From Rhodospirillales bacterium (lineage in GTDB: Bacteria > Pseudomonadota > Alphaproteobacteria > Rhodospirillales > Defluviicoccaceae), in NCBI GenBank assembly GCA_016712595.1, contig JADJQT010000002.1, positions 1 to 64,000 on the forward strand: DNA of 64,000 nucleotides. Direction: 5' to 3'. Position 1 is the stretch's first letter, and every line of letters starts with the position of its first letter. Shown piece after piece: positions 30,381 to 39,245 of the stretch. Under the pieces are notes generated by a model, which was not told where the DNA came from, did not search any database, and saw nothing but the letters and a program-made list of their open reading frames with translations. Made by a program: the position numbers and the translations under genes.

Positions 30381-31393
30381 GCCGCCGCTCCTGGCAGAGC
30401 GACACGAGCCGACCCGATCGCCTGTGTTTGTCGCCACCAGTCGACCAACTCGCGTAGTCCGGCTTCGAAACCGATCGTTGCCATGAATCCGAGTTCCCGG
30501 CGCGCCGCGGCGACGTCGGCGAGGCGGCGTGGTACCGGGTTGACCGCGCGCTGATCGGCATAGATCGGCGTGAGTCCATTCACGCCCATTGCCGACGTCA
30601 GCGATCGTGCCACCTGAGCAAGGCTCGTTTCGGTCCCGCTGCCGATGTTGTAGACGACGTCCGAGGCATCGGCCTCGGCGGCCAACAGATTGGCCCGCGC
30701 GACGTCACGGACGTGGACAAAGTCCATGGTCTGCAATCCGTCGCCAAAGATGATCGGCGGTTGGCCGGCCTCTATCCGTTCCATCCAGCGGATCATTACC
30801 TCGGTATAGCGCCCATGGATATCCATGCGTGGGCCATAAACATTGAAATAGCGCAATGCCACGTAATTGAGCCCGTAGGTATCGTTGAACGAGCGGAGCA
30901 TTCCCTCGGCGAACGCCTTGGCGGCGCCGTAGAGGGTGCGGTTGTTGTAGGGATGATGACGCTCGTCGGTCGGGAACGCATCGGCCATGCCGTACACCGA
31001 CGCCGAAGAGGCCATCACCACTTTGGCGATCTCGTTGCGCACGCACAGTTCGAGCAGATCGAAGGTGGCGTCGGCCATGACGTTGATCGCCGCGCGCGGA
31101 TCCTCGGCACAATGGGTGATGCGCAGTGCTGCCTGATGGAAGACAATGTTGGCCCCCTCGACTAGATCGGCCATGAGCTGGCGGTCGCGAATATCGCCTT
31201 CGACGAGTTGCACACCGCCGCGCGCCATCGCCCGATCGAGATTCTCAACGCGGCCGCGGATCATGTTGTCGACGACGACGATATTCCGGCACCCGGCGTC
31301 TGCGAGCAGATCGACGATGTGCGAGCCGACGAAACCGGCACCACCGGTCACCAGCACCCGTGCGTCGGGCCATGCGATGCGTGCCTGCCTCAT
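30377..31393 (-). CDS. NAD-dependent nucleotide-sugar epimerase
   Basis: The 338-residue extended SDR has VLVTGGAGFVGSHIVDLLAD, catalytic Ser in MASSASVYG, Y-x3-K in LYGAAKAFAE, and the substrate-binding blocks YFNVYGPRMD and GDGLQTMDFVHVRDVARA. This pattern fits a UDP-hexose or UDP-HexNAc 4-epimerase/4,6-dehydratase-like enzyme. Its ATG overlaps the upstream acyltransferase stop by four bases and its stop overlaps the aminotransferase start, so all three are translationally coupled. Confidence 0.88.
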   Translation of the reverse strand: MRQARIAWPDARVLVTGGAGFVGSHIVDLLADAGCRNIVVVDNMIRGRVENLDRAMARGGVQLVEGDIRDRQLMADLVEGANIVFHQAALRITHCAEDPRAAINVMADATFDLLELCVRNEIAKVVMASSASVYGMADAFPTDERHHPYNNRTLYGAAKAFAEGMLRSFNDTYGLNYVALRYFNVYGPRMDIHGRYTEVMIRWMERIEAGQPPIIFGDGLQTMDFVHVRDVARANLLAAEADASDVVYNIGSGTETSLAQVARSLTSAMGVNGLTPIYADQRAVNPVPRRLADVAAARRELGFMATIGFEAGLRELVDWWRQTQAIGSARVALPGAAA

Positions 31394-32163
31394 TGCTGGG
31401 GTCCTTTCTTTGTGTAAGGTTGGTCGTAACCGTTCCCGCCGTTCCCGTTCGCCGGGAGTGGCAACGGCGCGACACTGTCGTCGGTCGAGCGCCAGCCGAT
31501 AATTCGGGCCGGTACTCCCGCGACCTTGGCGAAGGGGGGAACATCCTGGGTGACCACCGCACCGGCACCGACCAGCGCGCCCCGTCCGATGGTCACGCCC
31601 GGCAATAGCACGGCGTTGACGCCGATATCCGCCCAGTCCTCGACGCGTACCGGGGCGATGCGCAGGTCAGTGGCAATGACCGGCACATCGATCGGCTCAC
31701 CGGTGTGCTCGGAGCCGAGAACCTTGGCCCCAGGCCCCCAGCCGACGCAATTCCCGAGGACGAGGTCGCGCGCGTCGAGGAAGCTGTGCGCCCCGATCCA
31801 TACTTTGTCACCGATCACGCATCGGCCGTCGAAACGGCCGTGCAGGACACTGCCCTCGGAGATGATGACGCCGTTTCCGAACTCGAAGGTCTCGAGATGG
31901 CGAAAGCCGACGTTGGCGGCGATGCGCAGATCATCTCCGCAACGTGCGGCGAGCGCGCGAACGCAGGTGCGCCGCATCATCGTCTCGATGTAGCCCTCGC
32001 CGCGCGAGAAGCGGGCAAATAGCGCGGCGATGTCCTCTGCGGTACAGCGCCGTCGCAGCTCGTCGGAAAACCCACGTTCGAACGGCGGATCGGCTTCGAT
32101 GGGCCGGCGGCCGCCGACGGCAGCGACGATCCGGATGCCCTCGCGTTCATGCCGCGTCAACAT
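31390..32163 (-). CDS. left-handed beta-helix acyltransferase
   Basis: The 257-residue protein has a short helical N-terminus and a hexapeptide-repeat domain: FGNGVIISEGSVLHGRFDG, CVIGDKVWIGAHSFLDARDLVLG, VEDWADIGVNAVLLPGVTIGRGALVGAGAVVTQD and AGVPARIIG. It is expected to acetylate a sugar or sugar nucleotide. The C-terminal 30 residues are Gly/Asn/Pro-rich and atypical. The ATG at 32163 lies inside the last codons of the upstream aminotransferase (17-base overlap). It belongs to the coupled nucleotide-sugar operon. Confidence 0.82.
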   Translation of the reverse strand: MLTRHEREGIRIVAAVGGRRPIEADPPFERGFSDELRRRCTAEDIAALFARFSRGEGYIETMMRRTCVRALAARCGDDLRIAANVGFRHLETFEFGNGVIISEGSVLHGRFDGRCVIGDKVWIGAHSFLDARDLVLGNCVGWGPGAKVLGSEHTGEPIDVPVIATDLRIAPVRVEDWADIGVNAVLLPGVTIGRGALVGAGAVVTQDVPPFAKVAGVPARIIGWRSTDDSVAPLPLPANGNGGNGYDQPYTKKGPQQ

Positions 32164-33289
32164 CGCGTACCCCCTGTCCGCAGCTTTGCGCCATCGCGGC
32201 GCAGACCCGATGGACCTGCGCTTCACTCATTTCCGGGAACAATGGCAATGACAGGGTTTCTGCGGCCATGGCTTCGCTTTGTGGAAAATCGCCGGCTCGG
32301 TAGCCGAGATCGACGTAGGCCGGCTGCAGGTGCACAGGAATCGGATAATGCATGCCGGTAGCGATGCCGAGCGCGGTCAGCGCGCCGCGCACTCGCTCGC
32401 GCTGGCGCACCCGCACCGCGTAGACATGCCAGACGTGATCGTCGCCGGCGGCAGCCGGGCGCTCGGCGTCGACGTCGGCGAGACCGGCGTCGTAGGCAGC
32501 AGCGATAGCGCGGCGGGCGGCGATCCAGGCTTCGAGCCGGTCGAGCTTAACACCGAGCACCGCGCCCTGGATGGCGTCCATCCGGTAGTTGAAGCCCCGC
32601 AGGACATGACGGTAGCGCTCTGCTTGGCCCCAGTCGCGTAGCGAGCGGACCCGCGCCGCGAAATCGTCGCGGTCGGTGACCACCGCCCCACCTTCGCCGC
32701 AGGCACCGAGATTCTTGCCGGGATAGAAGCTGAAGCAGCCGATGTCGCCGAAGGTGCCAGCGCGCCGGCCGTGTGCCGCGGCTCCGTGGGCTTGCGCCGC
32801 GTCCTCGATGACGATCAGCTGGTGGCGGCGGGCGATGGCGAGGATCGCCGGCATATCGGCGAGTCGGCCGTGCAGGTGCACGGGGATGATCGCCTTGGTC
32901 CGCGGCGTGATCGCCGCCTCGAGCTGGCTCGCGTCCATCGTCCACGCATCGGCGGTAACATCGATGAAGCGTGGTGTCGCCCCGGCGGCAAGGATCGCCG
33001 CGACCGTGGCCACGAAGGTCATCGGTACGGTGATGACTTCGTCGCCAGCGCCAATGCCGGCGGCCAGCAGCGCTAGGTGCAGGGCCGAGGTCCCGGAATT
33101 GACGCCGATCGCGTGCCCGGCACCGCAGTAGCCGGCGAACGCGGTCTCGAAACGCTCGACGCACGGGCCGAGGACGTACTGCCCGCTCTCCAGGACTTGG
33201 CTCACCGCCGATTGCAGCGCCGGGCCGATCGAGCGGTACTGCGCCTTGAGGTCGAGGAAGGGAACCGGCTCAGCAGCGACCAGAGGCAT
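32147..33289 (-). CDS. DegT/DnrJ/EryC1 aminotransferase, WbpE-like
   Basis: The 380-residue PLP enzyme begins VPFLDLKAQYRSIGPALQSA and has VNSGTSALHLALLAAGIGAG, VIEDAAQAHGAAAHGRRAG and the PLP-lysine region GCFSFYPGKNLGACGEGGAV. This set is typical of WbpE/WlbC 3-aminotransferases of the UDP-GlcNAc(3NAc)A pathway. The start ATG shares one base with the stop of the Gfo/Idh gene (TGATG). Adjacency to that dehydrogenase and to a WbpD-like acetyltransferase further along supports a diacetamido-sugar route; this is inference. Confidence 0.9.
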   Translation of the reverse strand: MPLVAAEPVPFLDLKAQYRSIGPALQSAVSQVLESGQYVLGPCVERFETAFAGYCGAGHAIGVNSGTSALHLALLAAGIGAGDEVITVPMTFVATVAAILAAGATPRFIDVTADAWTMDASQLEAAITPRTKAIIPVHLHGRLADMPAILAIARRHQLIVIEDAAQAHGAAAHGRRAGTFGDIGCFSFYPGKNLGACGEGGAVVTDRDDFAARVRSLRDWGQAERYRHVLRGFNYRMDAIQGAVLGVKLDRLEAWIAARRAIAAAYDAGLADVDAERPAAAGDDHVWHVYAVRVRQRERVRGALTALGIATGMHYPIPVHLQPAYVDLGYRAGDFPQSEAMAAETLSLPLFPEMSEAQVHRVCAAMAQSCGQGVRDVDAA

Positions 33290-34361
33290 CACGAAGCCCT
33301 CCGCAACGGCGGGAATTCGACAGGATTGCCGCGCTTGGCCATCGAGCCGGTTGTCGCTTCGAGCATTTCGACGACGCGCAGGCCGGCGAGCCCGTCGGTC
33401 GTCGGCGTCGCACCGTCGATGATGCAATCGAGGAAGTGTTCGATCTCTGTGCGCAGCGCTTCCTTGGTCGAAAGCTGCGGTGCCCACATGTCGCCGGCGC
33501 GGTAGCCGATCCGCATCTCGCGAATCCGCTCCGGATCGCCGTGCACAGTCACGCCCTTGTCGTAGATCTTGACCTTCTCGCTCGGCTCGAGGTCGTCATA
33601 GACGATCATCTTTTCGCTGCCGCCGATCAGGGTCTTGCGCACCTTCACCGGCGCCAGCCAGTTGACGTTGATGTGCGCGATCATGCCGCTTTGGAAGAAC
33701 ACGGTGATGTAGGCAATGTTCTCCGGGCTTTCCGGGAGGTGGCGTGCGCCGTTGGCGGACACCGCCACGGCGTGGTCGGCCAACGCATATTCCAAAATCG
33801 AGAAGTCGTGTACGGCAAGGTCCCAGATGACGTTGACGTCGCGCTGGAACAGGCCAAGGTTGACGCGTATAGAATCATAGTAATAGACGCTACCGATGAC
33901 GTTGGTGTTGACCATCTCACGGATCTTCTGCACCGCGGGGTGTAGACGAACGTGTGATCGACCATCAGTACAAGATTGCGCCGCGCTGCTTCGTCGACGA
34001 GGTGCTTCGCCTGCTCTGCCGTCTCGGTCATCGGCTTTTCGACAAGAACGTGCTTGCCAGCACGCAAAGCTGCAAGCGCGATTTCGAAGTGATTGCGCAC
34101 AGGCGTGGCGATAGCTACAGCATCTATTCCAGGATTGCTCAAAAGATCATGGTAGTTGTTCGTGATAATTGTGCCTGGATAGCGGCGGGAAGCAAGATCA
34201 CGCTGCTCTGAAGCAAGATCACTTATCGCGATAACTCGCGCGTTATTCTTTTCAGAGAAGTTGCGAACAAGATTTGGGCCCCAATATCCGTAACCGATTA
34301 CACCGACACCTATGTCGGATGCCGATCCAGATGATCGGTACCCCAAGCTGATACCTGACAC
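33289..34361 (-). pseudogene. Gfo/Idh/MocA dehydrogenase, single-base frameshift
   Basis: Two frames together give a full-length (about 357 residues) oxidoreductase of the WbpB/WlbA type. The first frame has the Rossmann motif GVGVIGYGYWGPNLVRNF, EKPMTETAEQAKHLV and VDHTFVYTP. The second continues with VQKIREMVNTNVIGSVYYYDS and NVIWDLAVHDFSILEYAL to the C-terminus. One base is missing near 33935 (ACCCCG|CGGTGCAG, where an extra G restores the frame). This is either a recent null mutation or a sequencing error; the rest of the gene is intact. The intact protein would oxidise UDP-GlcNAcA at C3 before the aminotransferase encoded next to it. Confidence 0.8.
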
Positions 34362-34448
34362 GTCTTGTGTCCCCCTCTGCCCGCTATTGCTGACGTTCTC
34401 GACGGTGATGAGGACTGCAATTCCGATGCCGGTTTTATGCCAGACAAA

Positions 34449-35585
34449 TTAATCGGAAAACTTCCACGACACTTTTTTGCGGATCGAGTGGACGAAACGC
34501 GTGAGCCCGACCAGCCTGGCGCTGAACGCCGCCTCGTCGTCGTCAGCCATCACGAGGACGCGCCTGATCTCCAGTGGATGGCGGTGCACCGCGGCAAGCG
34601 TTGACGGACCGTCGGCGAGGGTGAAGGCGGCGGTGAATCCCTCGTCACGGAGTATCGCGACGTCCTGCGGCCGGTAGTCGTCGGCAAGACCGTTGGGATA
34701 GGCGAATGCTCGCACCACAACGCCGACCTCGGCCTCGATTTGTCGCTTCGATTCGACCATCTCGGCGCGGGCCTGTGCCGCCGGAATACGGCTAAGGATT
34801 GCATGGCTCCGGGTGTGGCCGGCGATGGCGACGCCGGAGCGGGCGAGGACGCGCACGTCATCCCAGCTCAAGTGCAGGTGGCGAAATGCGTCTTCCGGCA
34901 CCAGCACTTGAAGGGCGCTGGCCAGCGCTGCACCCGCCGCCGGCAGCGCCTCGCACGGCAAGGCCTTAGCGGCGGTGATCCACTCGTGCAGTGCCTGCCG
35001 CCGCCCTGGTTCGTCGGACCAGGCAATCGAGCCGGTGAGCGGCAGGAACGCCTCGCAGCGCGCAGTGTGGTGGAAGCAGTAGGCGGCGAGATCCCAGAAG
35101 AACGGCTTTGAACTGCCGACGCAATCAGTGGCGAGAAACAGCGCCGCCGGAGCCGCGTGTCGGCGCAATACCGGCAGCGCCGCATCGAGCATGTCCTTGT
35201 AACCATCGTCAAAGGTGATCAGCGCCGGATTGTTTGGCAGGGTGGTATTGCCGTCCAGCCACTCCAGCACCTCATCGAGTGAGACGATGTGGAAGTGCTG
35301 TCTGAGCCAGCGCAATTGGGCGTCGAAGCTGGTGGCGGTAGCGCTGACATTGGCGGCGAAACCGACGAAATCGCTGCGGCTGGTGTCGGCGATGCGGTGA
35401 TAGGCGAGGACAGTCAGTCGCGACGGCCACAGGTGATGTAGCAGGCGGTTCCCACCGAGGCGGTGAAAGAGGCGCAGGCTCGATCGAGCGAGCCCCGTTT
35501 GCCTGTTCGCGGTTACGGAACGGGCGCCGTCGCCACCGCGATGCGATTGGCGGCGAAGTGGGGAGAAGCAAAGCGATGTGGTCAT
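34449..35585 (-). CDS. polysaccharide deacetylase (NodB-fold)
   Basis: The 378-residue protein carries a NodB homology domain: the first metal motif TFDDGYKDMLDAALPVL and the H-x3-H motif AGHTRSHAILS, then AFAYPNGLADDYRP. The first 70 residues are basic and may interact with membrane or partner proteins; no clear signal peptide is seen, so it may be cytoplasmic. It would remove N- or O-acetyl groups from the polymer or its precursor. The ATG at 35585 overlaps the methyltransferase stop by four bases (ATGA). The upstream open frame is ignored. Confidence 0.85.
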   Translation of the reverse strand: MTTSLCFSPLRRQSHRGGDGARSVTANRQTGLARSSLRLFHRLGGNRLLHHLWPSRLTVLAYHRIADTSRSDFVGFAANVSATATSFDAQLRWLRQHFHIVSLDEVLEWLDGNTTLPNNPALITFDDGYKDMLDAALPVLRRHAAPAALFLATDCVGSSKPFFWDLAAYCFHHTARCEAFLPLTGSIAWSDEPGRRQALHEWITAAKALPCEALPAAGAALASALQVLVPEDAFRHLHLSWDDVRVLARSGVAIAGHTRSHAILSRIPAAQARAEMVESKRQIEAEVGVVVRAFAYPNGLADDYRPQDVAILRDEGFTAAFTLADGPSTLAAVHRHPLEIRRVLVMADDDEAAFSARLVGLTRFVHSIRKKVSWKFSD

Positions 35586-36547
35586 TGTGCTGGCTTCCGC
35601 AAAATAAACTCTAAGCCCCCGGTGATCTTGACCAAGCGCTCGTTCGGGTTGACCGCGGGGCGGATTCGATGCGCGGCCTGCCAATAGAGTCTGGAGACCG
35701 CGTTCACCGGGCTGACGAGTGCGGAGCTCAACATGAACGGCAGCCCGGGAAACAGCGCCCGAAACAGCGCGAGCGTGCCGGTCCAGCGATCATCGGGACC
35801 GAGATGCTCGATGGTGAAGCCTGCGTCGGCGAAGAGTTGGCGGGCGCCGCGCCACGTGGTGAGATGCATGTTGGCGCCATCGAAGGTCTCGATGAAGCCG
35901 ATGCTGCCGATGAAGACCGCGCCTGGCTGCAGAACGCGGGCGATCTCGGCAAGCGCGACGTCCGGATAGGATACGTATTGCAAAACAGCGTTCGACCACG
36001 CGAAGCCAAACGACTCGTCGGCGAACGGCAACGCCATGGCGTCGGCGAGGACACTGGGCGCATCGCCGCAGACGTCGACGCCGACGTATTCGAAGCCGCA
36101 ATGGCGGAATACCGGGGCGAGATCGGCCGTGCCGCAGCCGACGTCGAGCATCGGCATGCTTCTGACAGTGGCGCGCGGCAGGTGGCTTTGCAGCCGGCGA
36201 CGCAACCCTTTTGGTCGTGCCATTCCGCTCCAGTCGACCTCCGGTGTGGGGTTGTTGGCAAGCACCCGTCCGTCGACGCCGGTTGGCTGGGGGATGCCGA
36301 TGCTGCTGGTGCGCAGCACCACCTTCGGCTTCGTGAGGCGAAGATCCCAGGTGCCGGCGGCGGAGCGATGAAAGGTGGCAGCGCACTCGTCGTTGCGGCA
36401 GCGCGCCACCGTCTCGCCGACCTCGATGTGCGCGCCGCAGGACGGGCAGCGGATCAGTCCCGATGCCGCCGCTGACAGCCGCGGCAGTTTCGGCGTCGCC
36501 GGCGCGAGGGCGACCGGACCGGCAGCGTGGGTGCTAGCGCCTGACAT
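35582..36547 (-). CDS. SAM-dependent methyltransferase with zinc ribbon
   Basis: The 321-residue protein has an N-terminal four-cysteine zinc-ribbon-like motif (CPSCG at about 33-37, CRNDEC at about 47-52) and then a class I methyltransferase fold with motif I MLDVGCGTADLAP. Further motifs are EYVGVDVCGDAP and SFGFAWSNAVLQYVSYPDV. It probably methylates a sugar or a lipid-linked intermediate. The ATG at 36547 has AAAGG eight bases ahead; a TTG at 36577 is less likely. Confidence 0.82.
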   Translation of the reverse strand: MSGASTHAAGPVALAPATPKLPRLSAAASGLIRCPSCGAHIEVGETVARCRNDECAATFHRSAAGTWDLRLTKPKVVLRTSSIGIPQPTGVDGRVLANNPTPEVDWSGMARPKGLRRRLQSHLPRATVRSMPMLDVGCGTADLAPVFRHCGFEYVGVDVCGDAPSVLADAMALPFADESFGFAWSNAVLQYVSYPDVALAEIARVLQPGAVFIGSIGFIETFDGANMHLTTWRGARQLFADAGFTIEHLGPDDRWTGTLALFRALFPGLPFMLSSALVSPVNAVSRLYWQAAHRIRPAVNPNERLVKITGGLEFILRKPAQ

Positions 36548-36602
36548 CGTCCACGCCTTTCGCTGACCAAGTTTCAATCCTCATCGCAAATTGCAACGCA
36601 TG

Positions 36603-37433
36603 TCATCCAATCTGCATGTTGAGAAGGGCGTTGCGCCGAACCCATCGGTTCATCCGCGCAGCGAGACCCGGGGCGAGCGGTGCAAGCCGCTGCACCTGGC
36701 GGCACAACTCGTCGGCAAGCGACGGGTTGAAGCGGTCATTGAGCACGGCGCCGCACAGGTGCGCGTCCGCTGCCGCCAGTCGCGCGGCCGCCCGGCGCAC
36801 CACGTGCTCGGAGGTGACGCCCGCGGAGACGACCAGCACGGTCGCTTCACAACTCGCGGCGATGCCGTCGGCCGGGATGGCGTATCCGCTGTCGTCGTGG
36901 ACCGCCGAAGCGTCGACGATGACCAAGTCAAAATCCTCGAGGGCGACGTTGAACATCCGGCGCAGCAACTGCGGATCGCGGAAGACGAGGGGATCGGCGC
37001 CGGTGGGTGCCGGCAACAGGCCAAGCCCCCAGTCGTCGATGCGCACCACGGCGCCGCGTGGCGAGAGGTCGATCGGCGACCAAAAACGCCGGGACAGCCC
37101 GCGCGACAGTGTCGCGTCACTGTTGACGACGTCGGCATCGACGATCACGCTCTTGAGCCCGCCCGCGGCTCCCCGGCGAGCGAGCGCCAGCGCAAAGGTC
37201 GTCACCCCCTCGCCAGGATTGGCTGCGGTTACGCAGATGGTGCGCGCCGATTTGCCGACGGTCCGGCGGAAGATCGCGTCCAACTCCGGATGGTGGATCG
37301 GCAGCAACGCCCGTTCCCGCCGCATCGCTTGGCCGCCCGCGGTCTCGCCAGACGGCCCCTGTCGCAGCGACGCCGTCGAAGGCGAAGACCCGTCGCCGTC
37401 CGCGCTCCCGCCGGCGCCGCCGAGGCGTTTCAC
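36603..37433 (-). CDS. CpsD/CapB-like ATPase with degenerate Walker A
   Basis: The 276-residue protein resembles the cytoplasmic BY-kinase/ParA-type partner of polysaccharide co-polymerases: Walker A' VIVDADVVN (97-105), Walker B DFDLVIVDAS, and a late EATVLVVSAG strand. The P-loop reads NPGEGVTT (72-79), with valine at the position of the catalytic lysine, so normal ATP hydrolysis or kinase activity is doubtful. No C-terminal tyrosine cluster is present. The GTG start overlaps the STAS gene stop by four bases. It could be a regulatory ATPase of the Wzz-type protein at 13386-14873, which has no kinase domain. Confidence 0.75.
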   Translation of the reverse strand: MKRLGGAGGSADGDGSSPSTASLRQGPSGETAGGQAMRRERALLPIHHPELDAIFRRTVGKSARTICVTAANPGEGVTTFALALARRGAAGGLKSVIVDADVVNSDATLSRGLSRRFWSPIDLSPRGAVVRIDDWGLGLLPAPTGADPLVFRDPQLLRRMFNVALEDFDLVIVDASAVHDDSGYAIPADGIAASCEATVLVVSAGVTSEHVVRRAAARLAAADAHLCGAVLNDRFNPSLADELCRQVQRLAPLAPGLAARMNRWVRRNALLNMQIG

Positions 37434-37792
37434 GCCGCCCGCTCTTCAGCGGGCGCTGACCAACTGATTTCGTCGGCGGGCAGCGAAGCGCGGACGTCGA
37501 TGATGCGGTCGATGCGCAGTAATTCCAGCAGCTGCTTGGGCTGAGCGTTTGGGCCGATCAAGATCATCTGCCGATCTGCAACAAACAAGCGTTTGAATGC
37601 GAACGCAATCAAACCGATTGCCGCCGAATCCATAAATGTTACTTCGCGCAAGTCAATGTAAACATCACCAAAACCTTCGGTTATGACGCGCTCTAGAGTT
37701 GCGCGAACCTCGGTAATTATTGTCGCATCAAAGACGCCATCCATCGGGTATATCACTGTCCCGGTCGCACCCCGGCCTATTTTTATATTCAT
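37430..37792 (-). CDS. STAS-domain protein (anti-sigma antagonist-like)
   Basis: The 120-residue protein is a single STAS domain. The phosphorylatable position is Ser56 in FMDSAAIGLIAFAFKRL, and the N-terminal strand is IKIGRGATGTVIYPMDGVFDA. Proteins of this family are targets of anti-sigma-factor kinases and phosphatases and act by partner switching. The gene is translationally coupled to the ATPase (GTGA overlap) and follows a 158-bp divergent region, so it is first in this operon. A function in controlling polysaccharide production is likely but not shown. Confidence 0.82.
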   Translation of the reverse strand: MNIKIGRGATGTVIYPMDGVFDATIITEVRATLERVITEGFGDVYIDLREVTFMDSAAIGLIAFAFKRLFVADRQMILIGPNAQPKQLLELLRIDRIIDVRASLPADEISWSAPAEERAA

Positions 37793-37950
37793 GATGCGAG
37801 ACCTTTCGCGTCGTCTGTGTGCCGGGCGTCGAGCAAAGAACATGCCGGAGGCGAGAGACAGGCGGCAGGCGGGCGACGTGGGGTCTCGTGACGGCGCTCG
37901 TGGCTGTGTGTTACGGTGTGTGACGGGTATCGCGAGCCAGGGGAGAGAGG

Positions 37951-38505
37951 ATGCCGATCGCCGACGATGTTCAATTGGGACGTGACGTGACGATCCACCA
38001 ACCGGCGCTGGTCAACCTTTACGGATGCCAGATTGGCGATGAAACCCGCATCGGCGCGTTCGTGGAAATCCAACGCAACGCCGTGGTTGGATCGCGCTGC
38101 AAGATCTCTTCACACACCTTTATCTGCGAAGGTGTGACCATCGCCGACGAGGCGTTCATCGGTCACGGGGTAATGTTCACCAACGACCGCCGGCCGCGCG
38201 CAACCAGTGCCAGCGGCAGCCTGCAATCGGCGGAAGATTGGACTCTCGAGACTATCCGCGTCGAGCGCCGTGCGTCGATCGGTAGCAGCGCCACTATCGT
38301 CTGCGGCGTGACCATCGGCGAAGAGGCGCTAGTGGGCGCCGGGGCAGTGGTCACCCGCGACGTTCCGCCCTATGCGATCGTCGCCGGCGTGCCGGCGCGG
38401 GTGATCGGCGACGTGCGTGTGCCAGAGCGCGGGGATGTCCGCCGCGAGGAGGCCGCCGACTCGCATGGTGTTTGCACACCGGATGGGACAAATCACGGAG
38501 ATTGA
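37951..38505 (+). CDS. hexapeptide N-acetyltransferase (WbpD-like)
   Basis: The 184-residue protein is almost entirely a left-handed beta-helix: VQLGRDVTIHQPALVNLYG, CQIGDETRIGAFVEIQRNAVVG, GVTIADEAFIGHGVMFTND and GVTIGEEALVGAGAVVTRD, ending AGVPARVIG. The FTN segment and overall length match WbpD/FdtC-type sugar 3-N-acetyltransferases. It would acetylate the amino group added by the WbpE-like enzyme. It is first in a rightward pair with the export lipoprotein; the stop and next start are separated by one base. Confidence 0.85.
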   Translation: MPIADDVQLGRDVTIHQPALVNLYGCQIGDETRIGAFVEIQRNAVVGSRCKISSHTFICEGVTIADEAFIGHGVMFTNDRRPRATSASGSLQSAEDWTLETIRVERRASIGSSATIVCGVTIGEEALVGAGAVVTRDVPPYAIVAGVPARVIGDVRVPERGDVRREEAADSHGVCTPDGTNHGD

Positions 38506-38506
38506 G

Positions 38507-39181
38507 ATGTCAGCGGAGCTTACGAGCGTGGCCGGACCGAGTGCAGCGGAGGGGAGGCAGGGGAATGCCCTCGCTGGTGCGCTGTTCGCCGCGGCCATCG
38601 CCGCGATCACCGTACTGGTGGGCTGCAGCGAGCCGGCGATGCCGCTGGCGCCTCGGGGGCAGGACAGCATGCCTGCGCCTTATTACTTGATCGGCCCCGG
38701 CGATACGCTCGATATTTTCGTCTGGCGTAATGACGACCTGCACAAGACGCTGCGGGTGCGGCCCGACGGACGGATCAGCGTGCCGCTGATTGACGATGTC
38801 GACGCTGCCGGCAAGACGCCGACCCGCCTCGCTCGCGACATCGAAGCGCGGCTGTCGGGGTTTGTCGTCGACCCGATCGTCACTGTCATGGTCGTCGACT
38901 TCTCGGGTACCTTCGATCAGCAGATCCGGGTGATCGGCGAGGCGCAAAAGCCGCAGGCCATTCCTTACCGCGACAAGATGACGGTGCTCGACGTGATGAT
39001 TGCGGTCGGCGGCCTGACCGAGTTCGCATCCGGCAACCAGGCGGTGATCTCGCGGATGAGCGACGGCAAGCAAAAGCAGTATCGCGTGCGTCTCGACGAC
39101 CTCATCCGCGACGGAGACATCGGCGCCAACGTCGCGATGAATCCCGGCGACATCCTGATCATCCCGCAGCGCTACATTTAG
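38507..39181 (+). CDS. polysaccharide export lipoprotein (Wza-like)
   Basis: The 224-residue protein starts with a lipoprotein signal (hydrophobic stretch ending ITVLVGC, lipobox Cys at residue 33). Next are the Poly_export domain (YYLIGPGDTLDIFVWRNDD, RPDGRISVPLIDDVDAAGKTP) and one SLBB-type domain (IRVIGEAQKPQAIPYRDKM, NVAMNPGDILIIPQRYI). It ends right after the second domain and has no C-terminal amphipathic helix to cross the outer membrane. An external porin would be needed. A GGAG ribosome site lies 8 bases before the ATG at 38507. Confidence 0.9.
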   Translation: MSAELTSVAGPSAAEGRQGNALAGALFAAAIAAITVLVGCSEPAMPLAPRGQDSMPAPYYLIGPGDTLDIFVWRNDDLHKTLRVRPDGRISVPLIDDVDAAGKTPTRLARDIEARLSGFVVDPIVTVMVVDFSGTFDQQIRVIGEAQKPQAIPYRDKMTVLDVMIAVGGLTEFASGNQAVISRMSDGKQKQYRVRLDDLIRDGDIGANVAMNPGDILIIPQRYI

Positions 39182-39245
39182 ACCCCCGCCCCGACGCTGC
39201 CGACTCGCACTCCGGCCGAGCACCAGGGCCGAGGCGCGTCTTTGC

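Noticed and set aside
39182..39245. Possible bidirectional terminator between the convergent exporter genes
   Set aside because: The best stem (CTCCGGCC with GGGCCGAG) pairs only partly and has no U-run.
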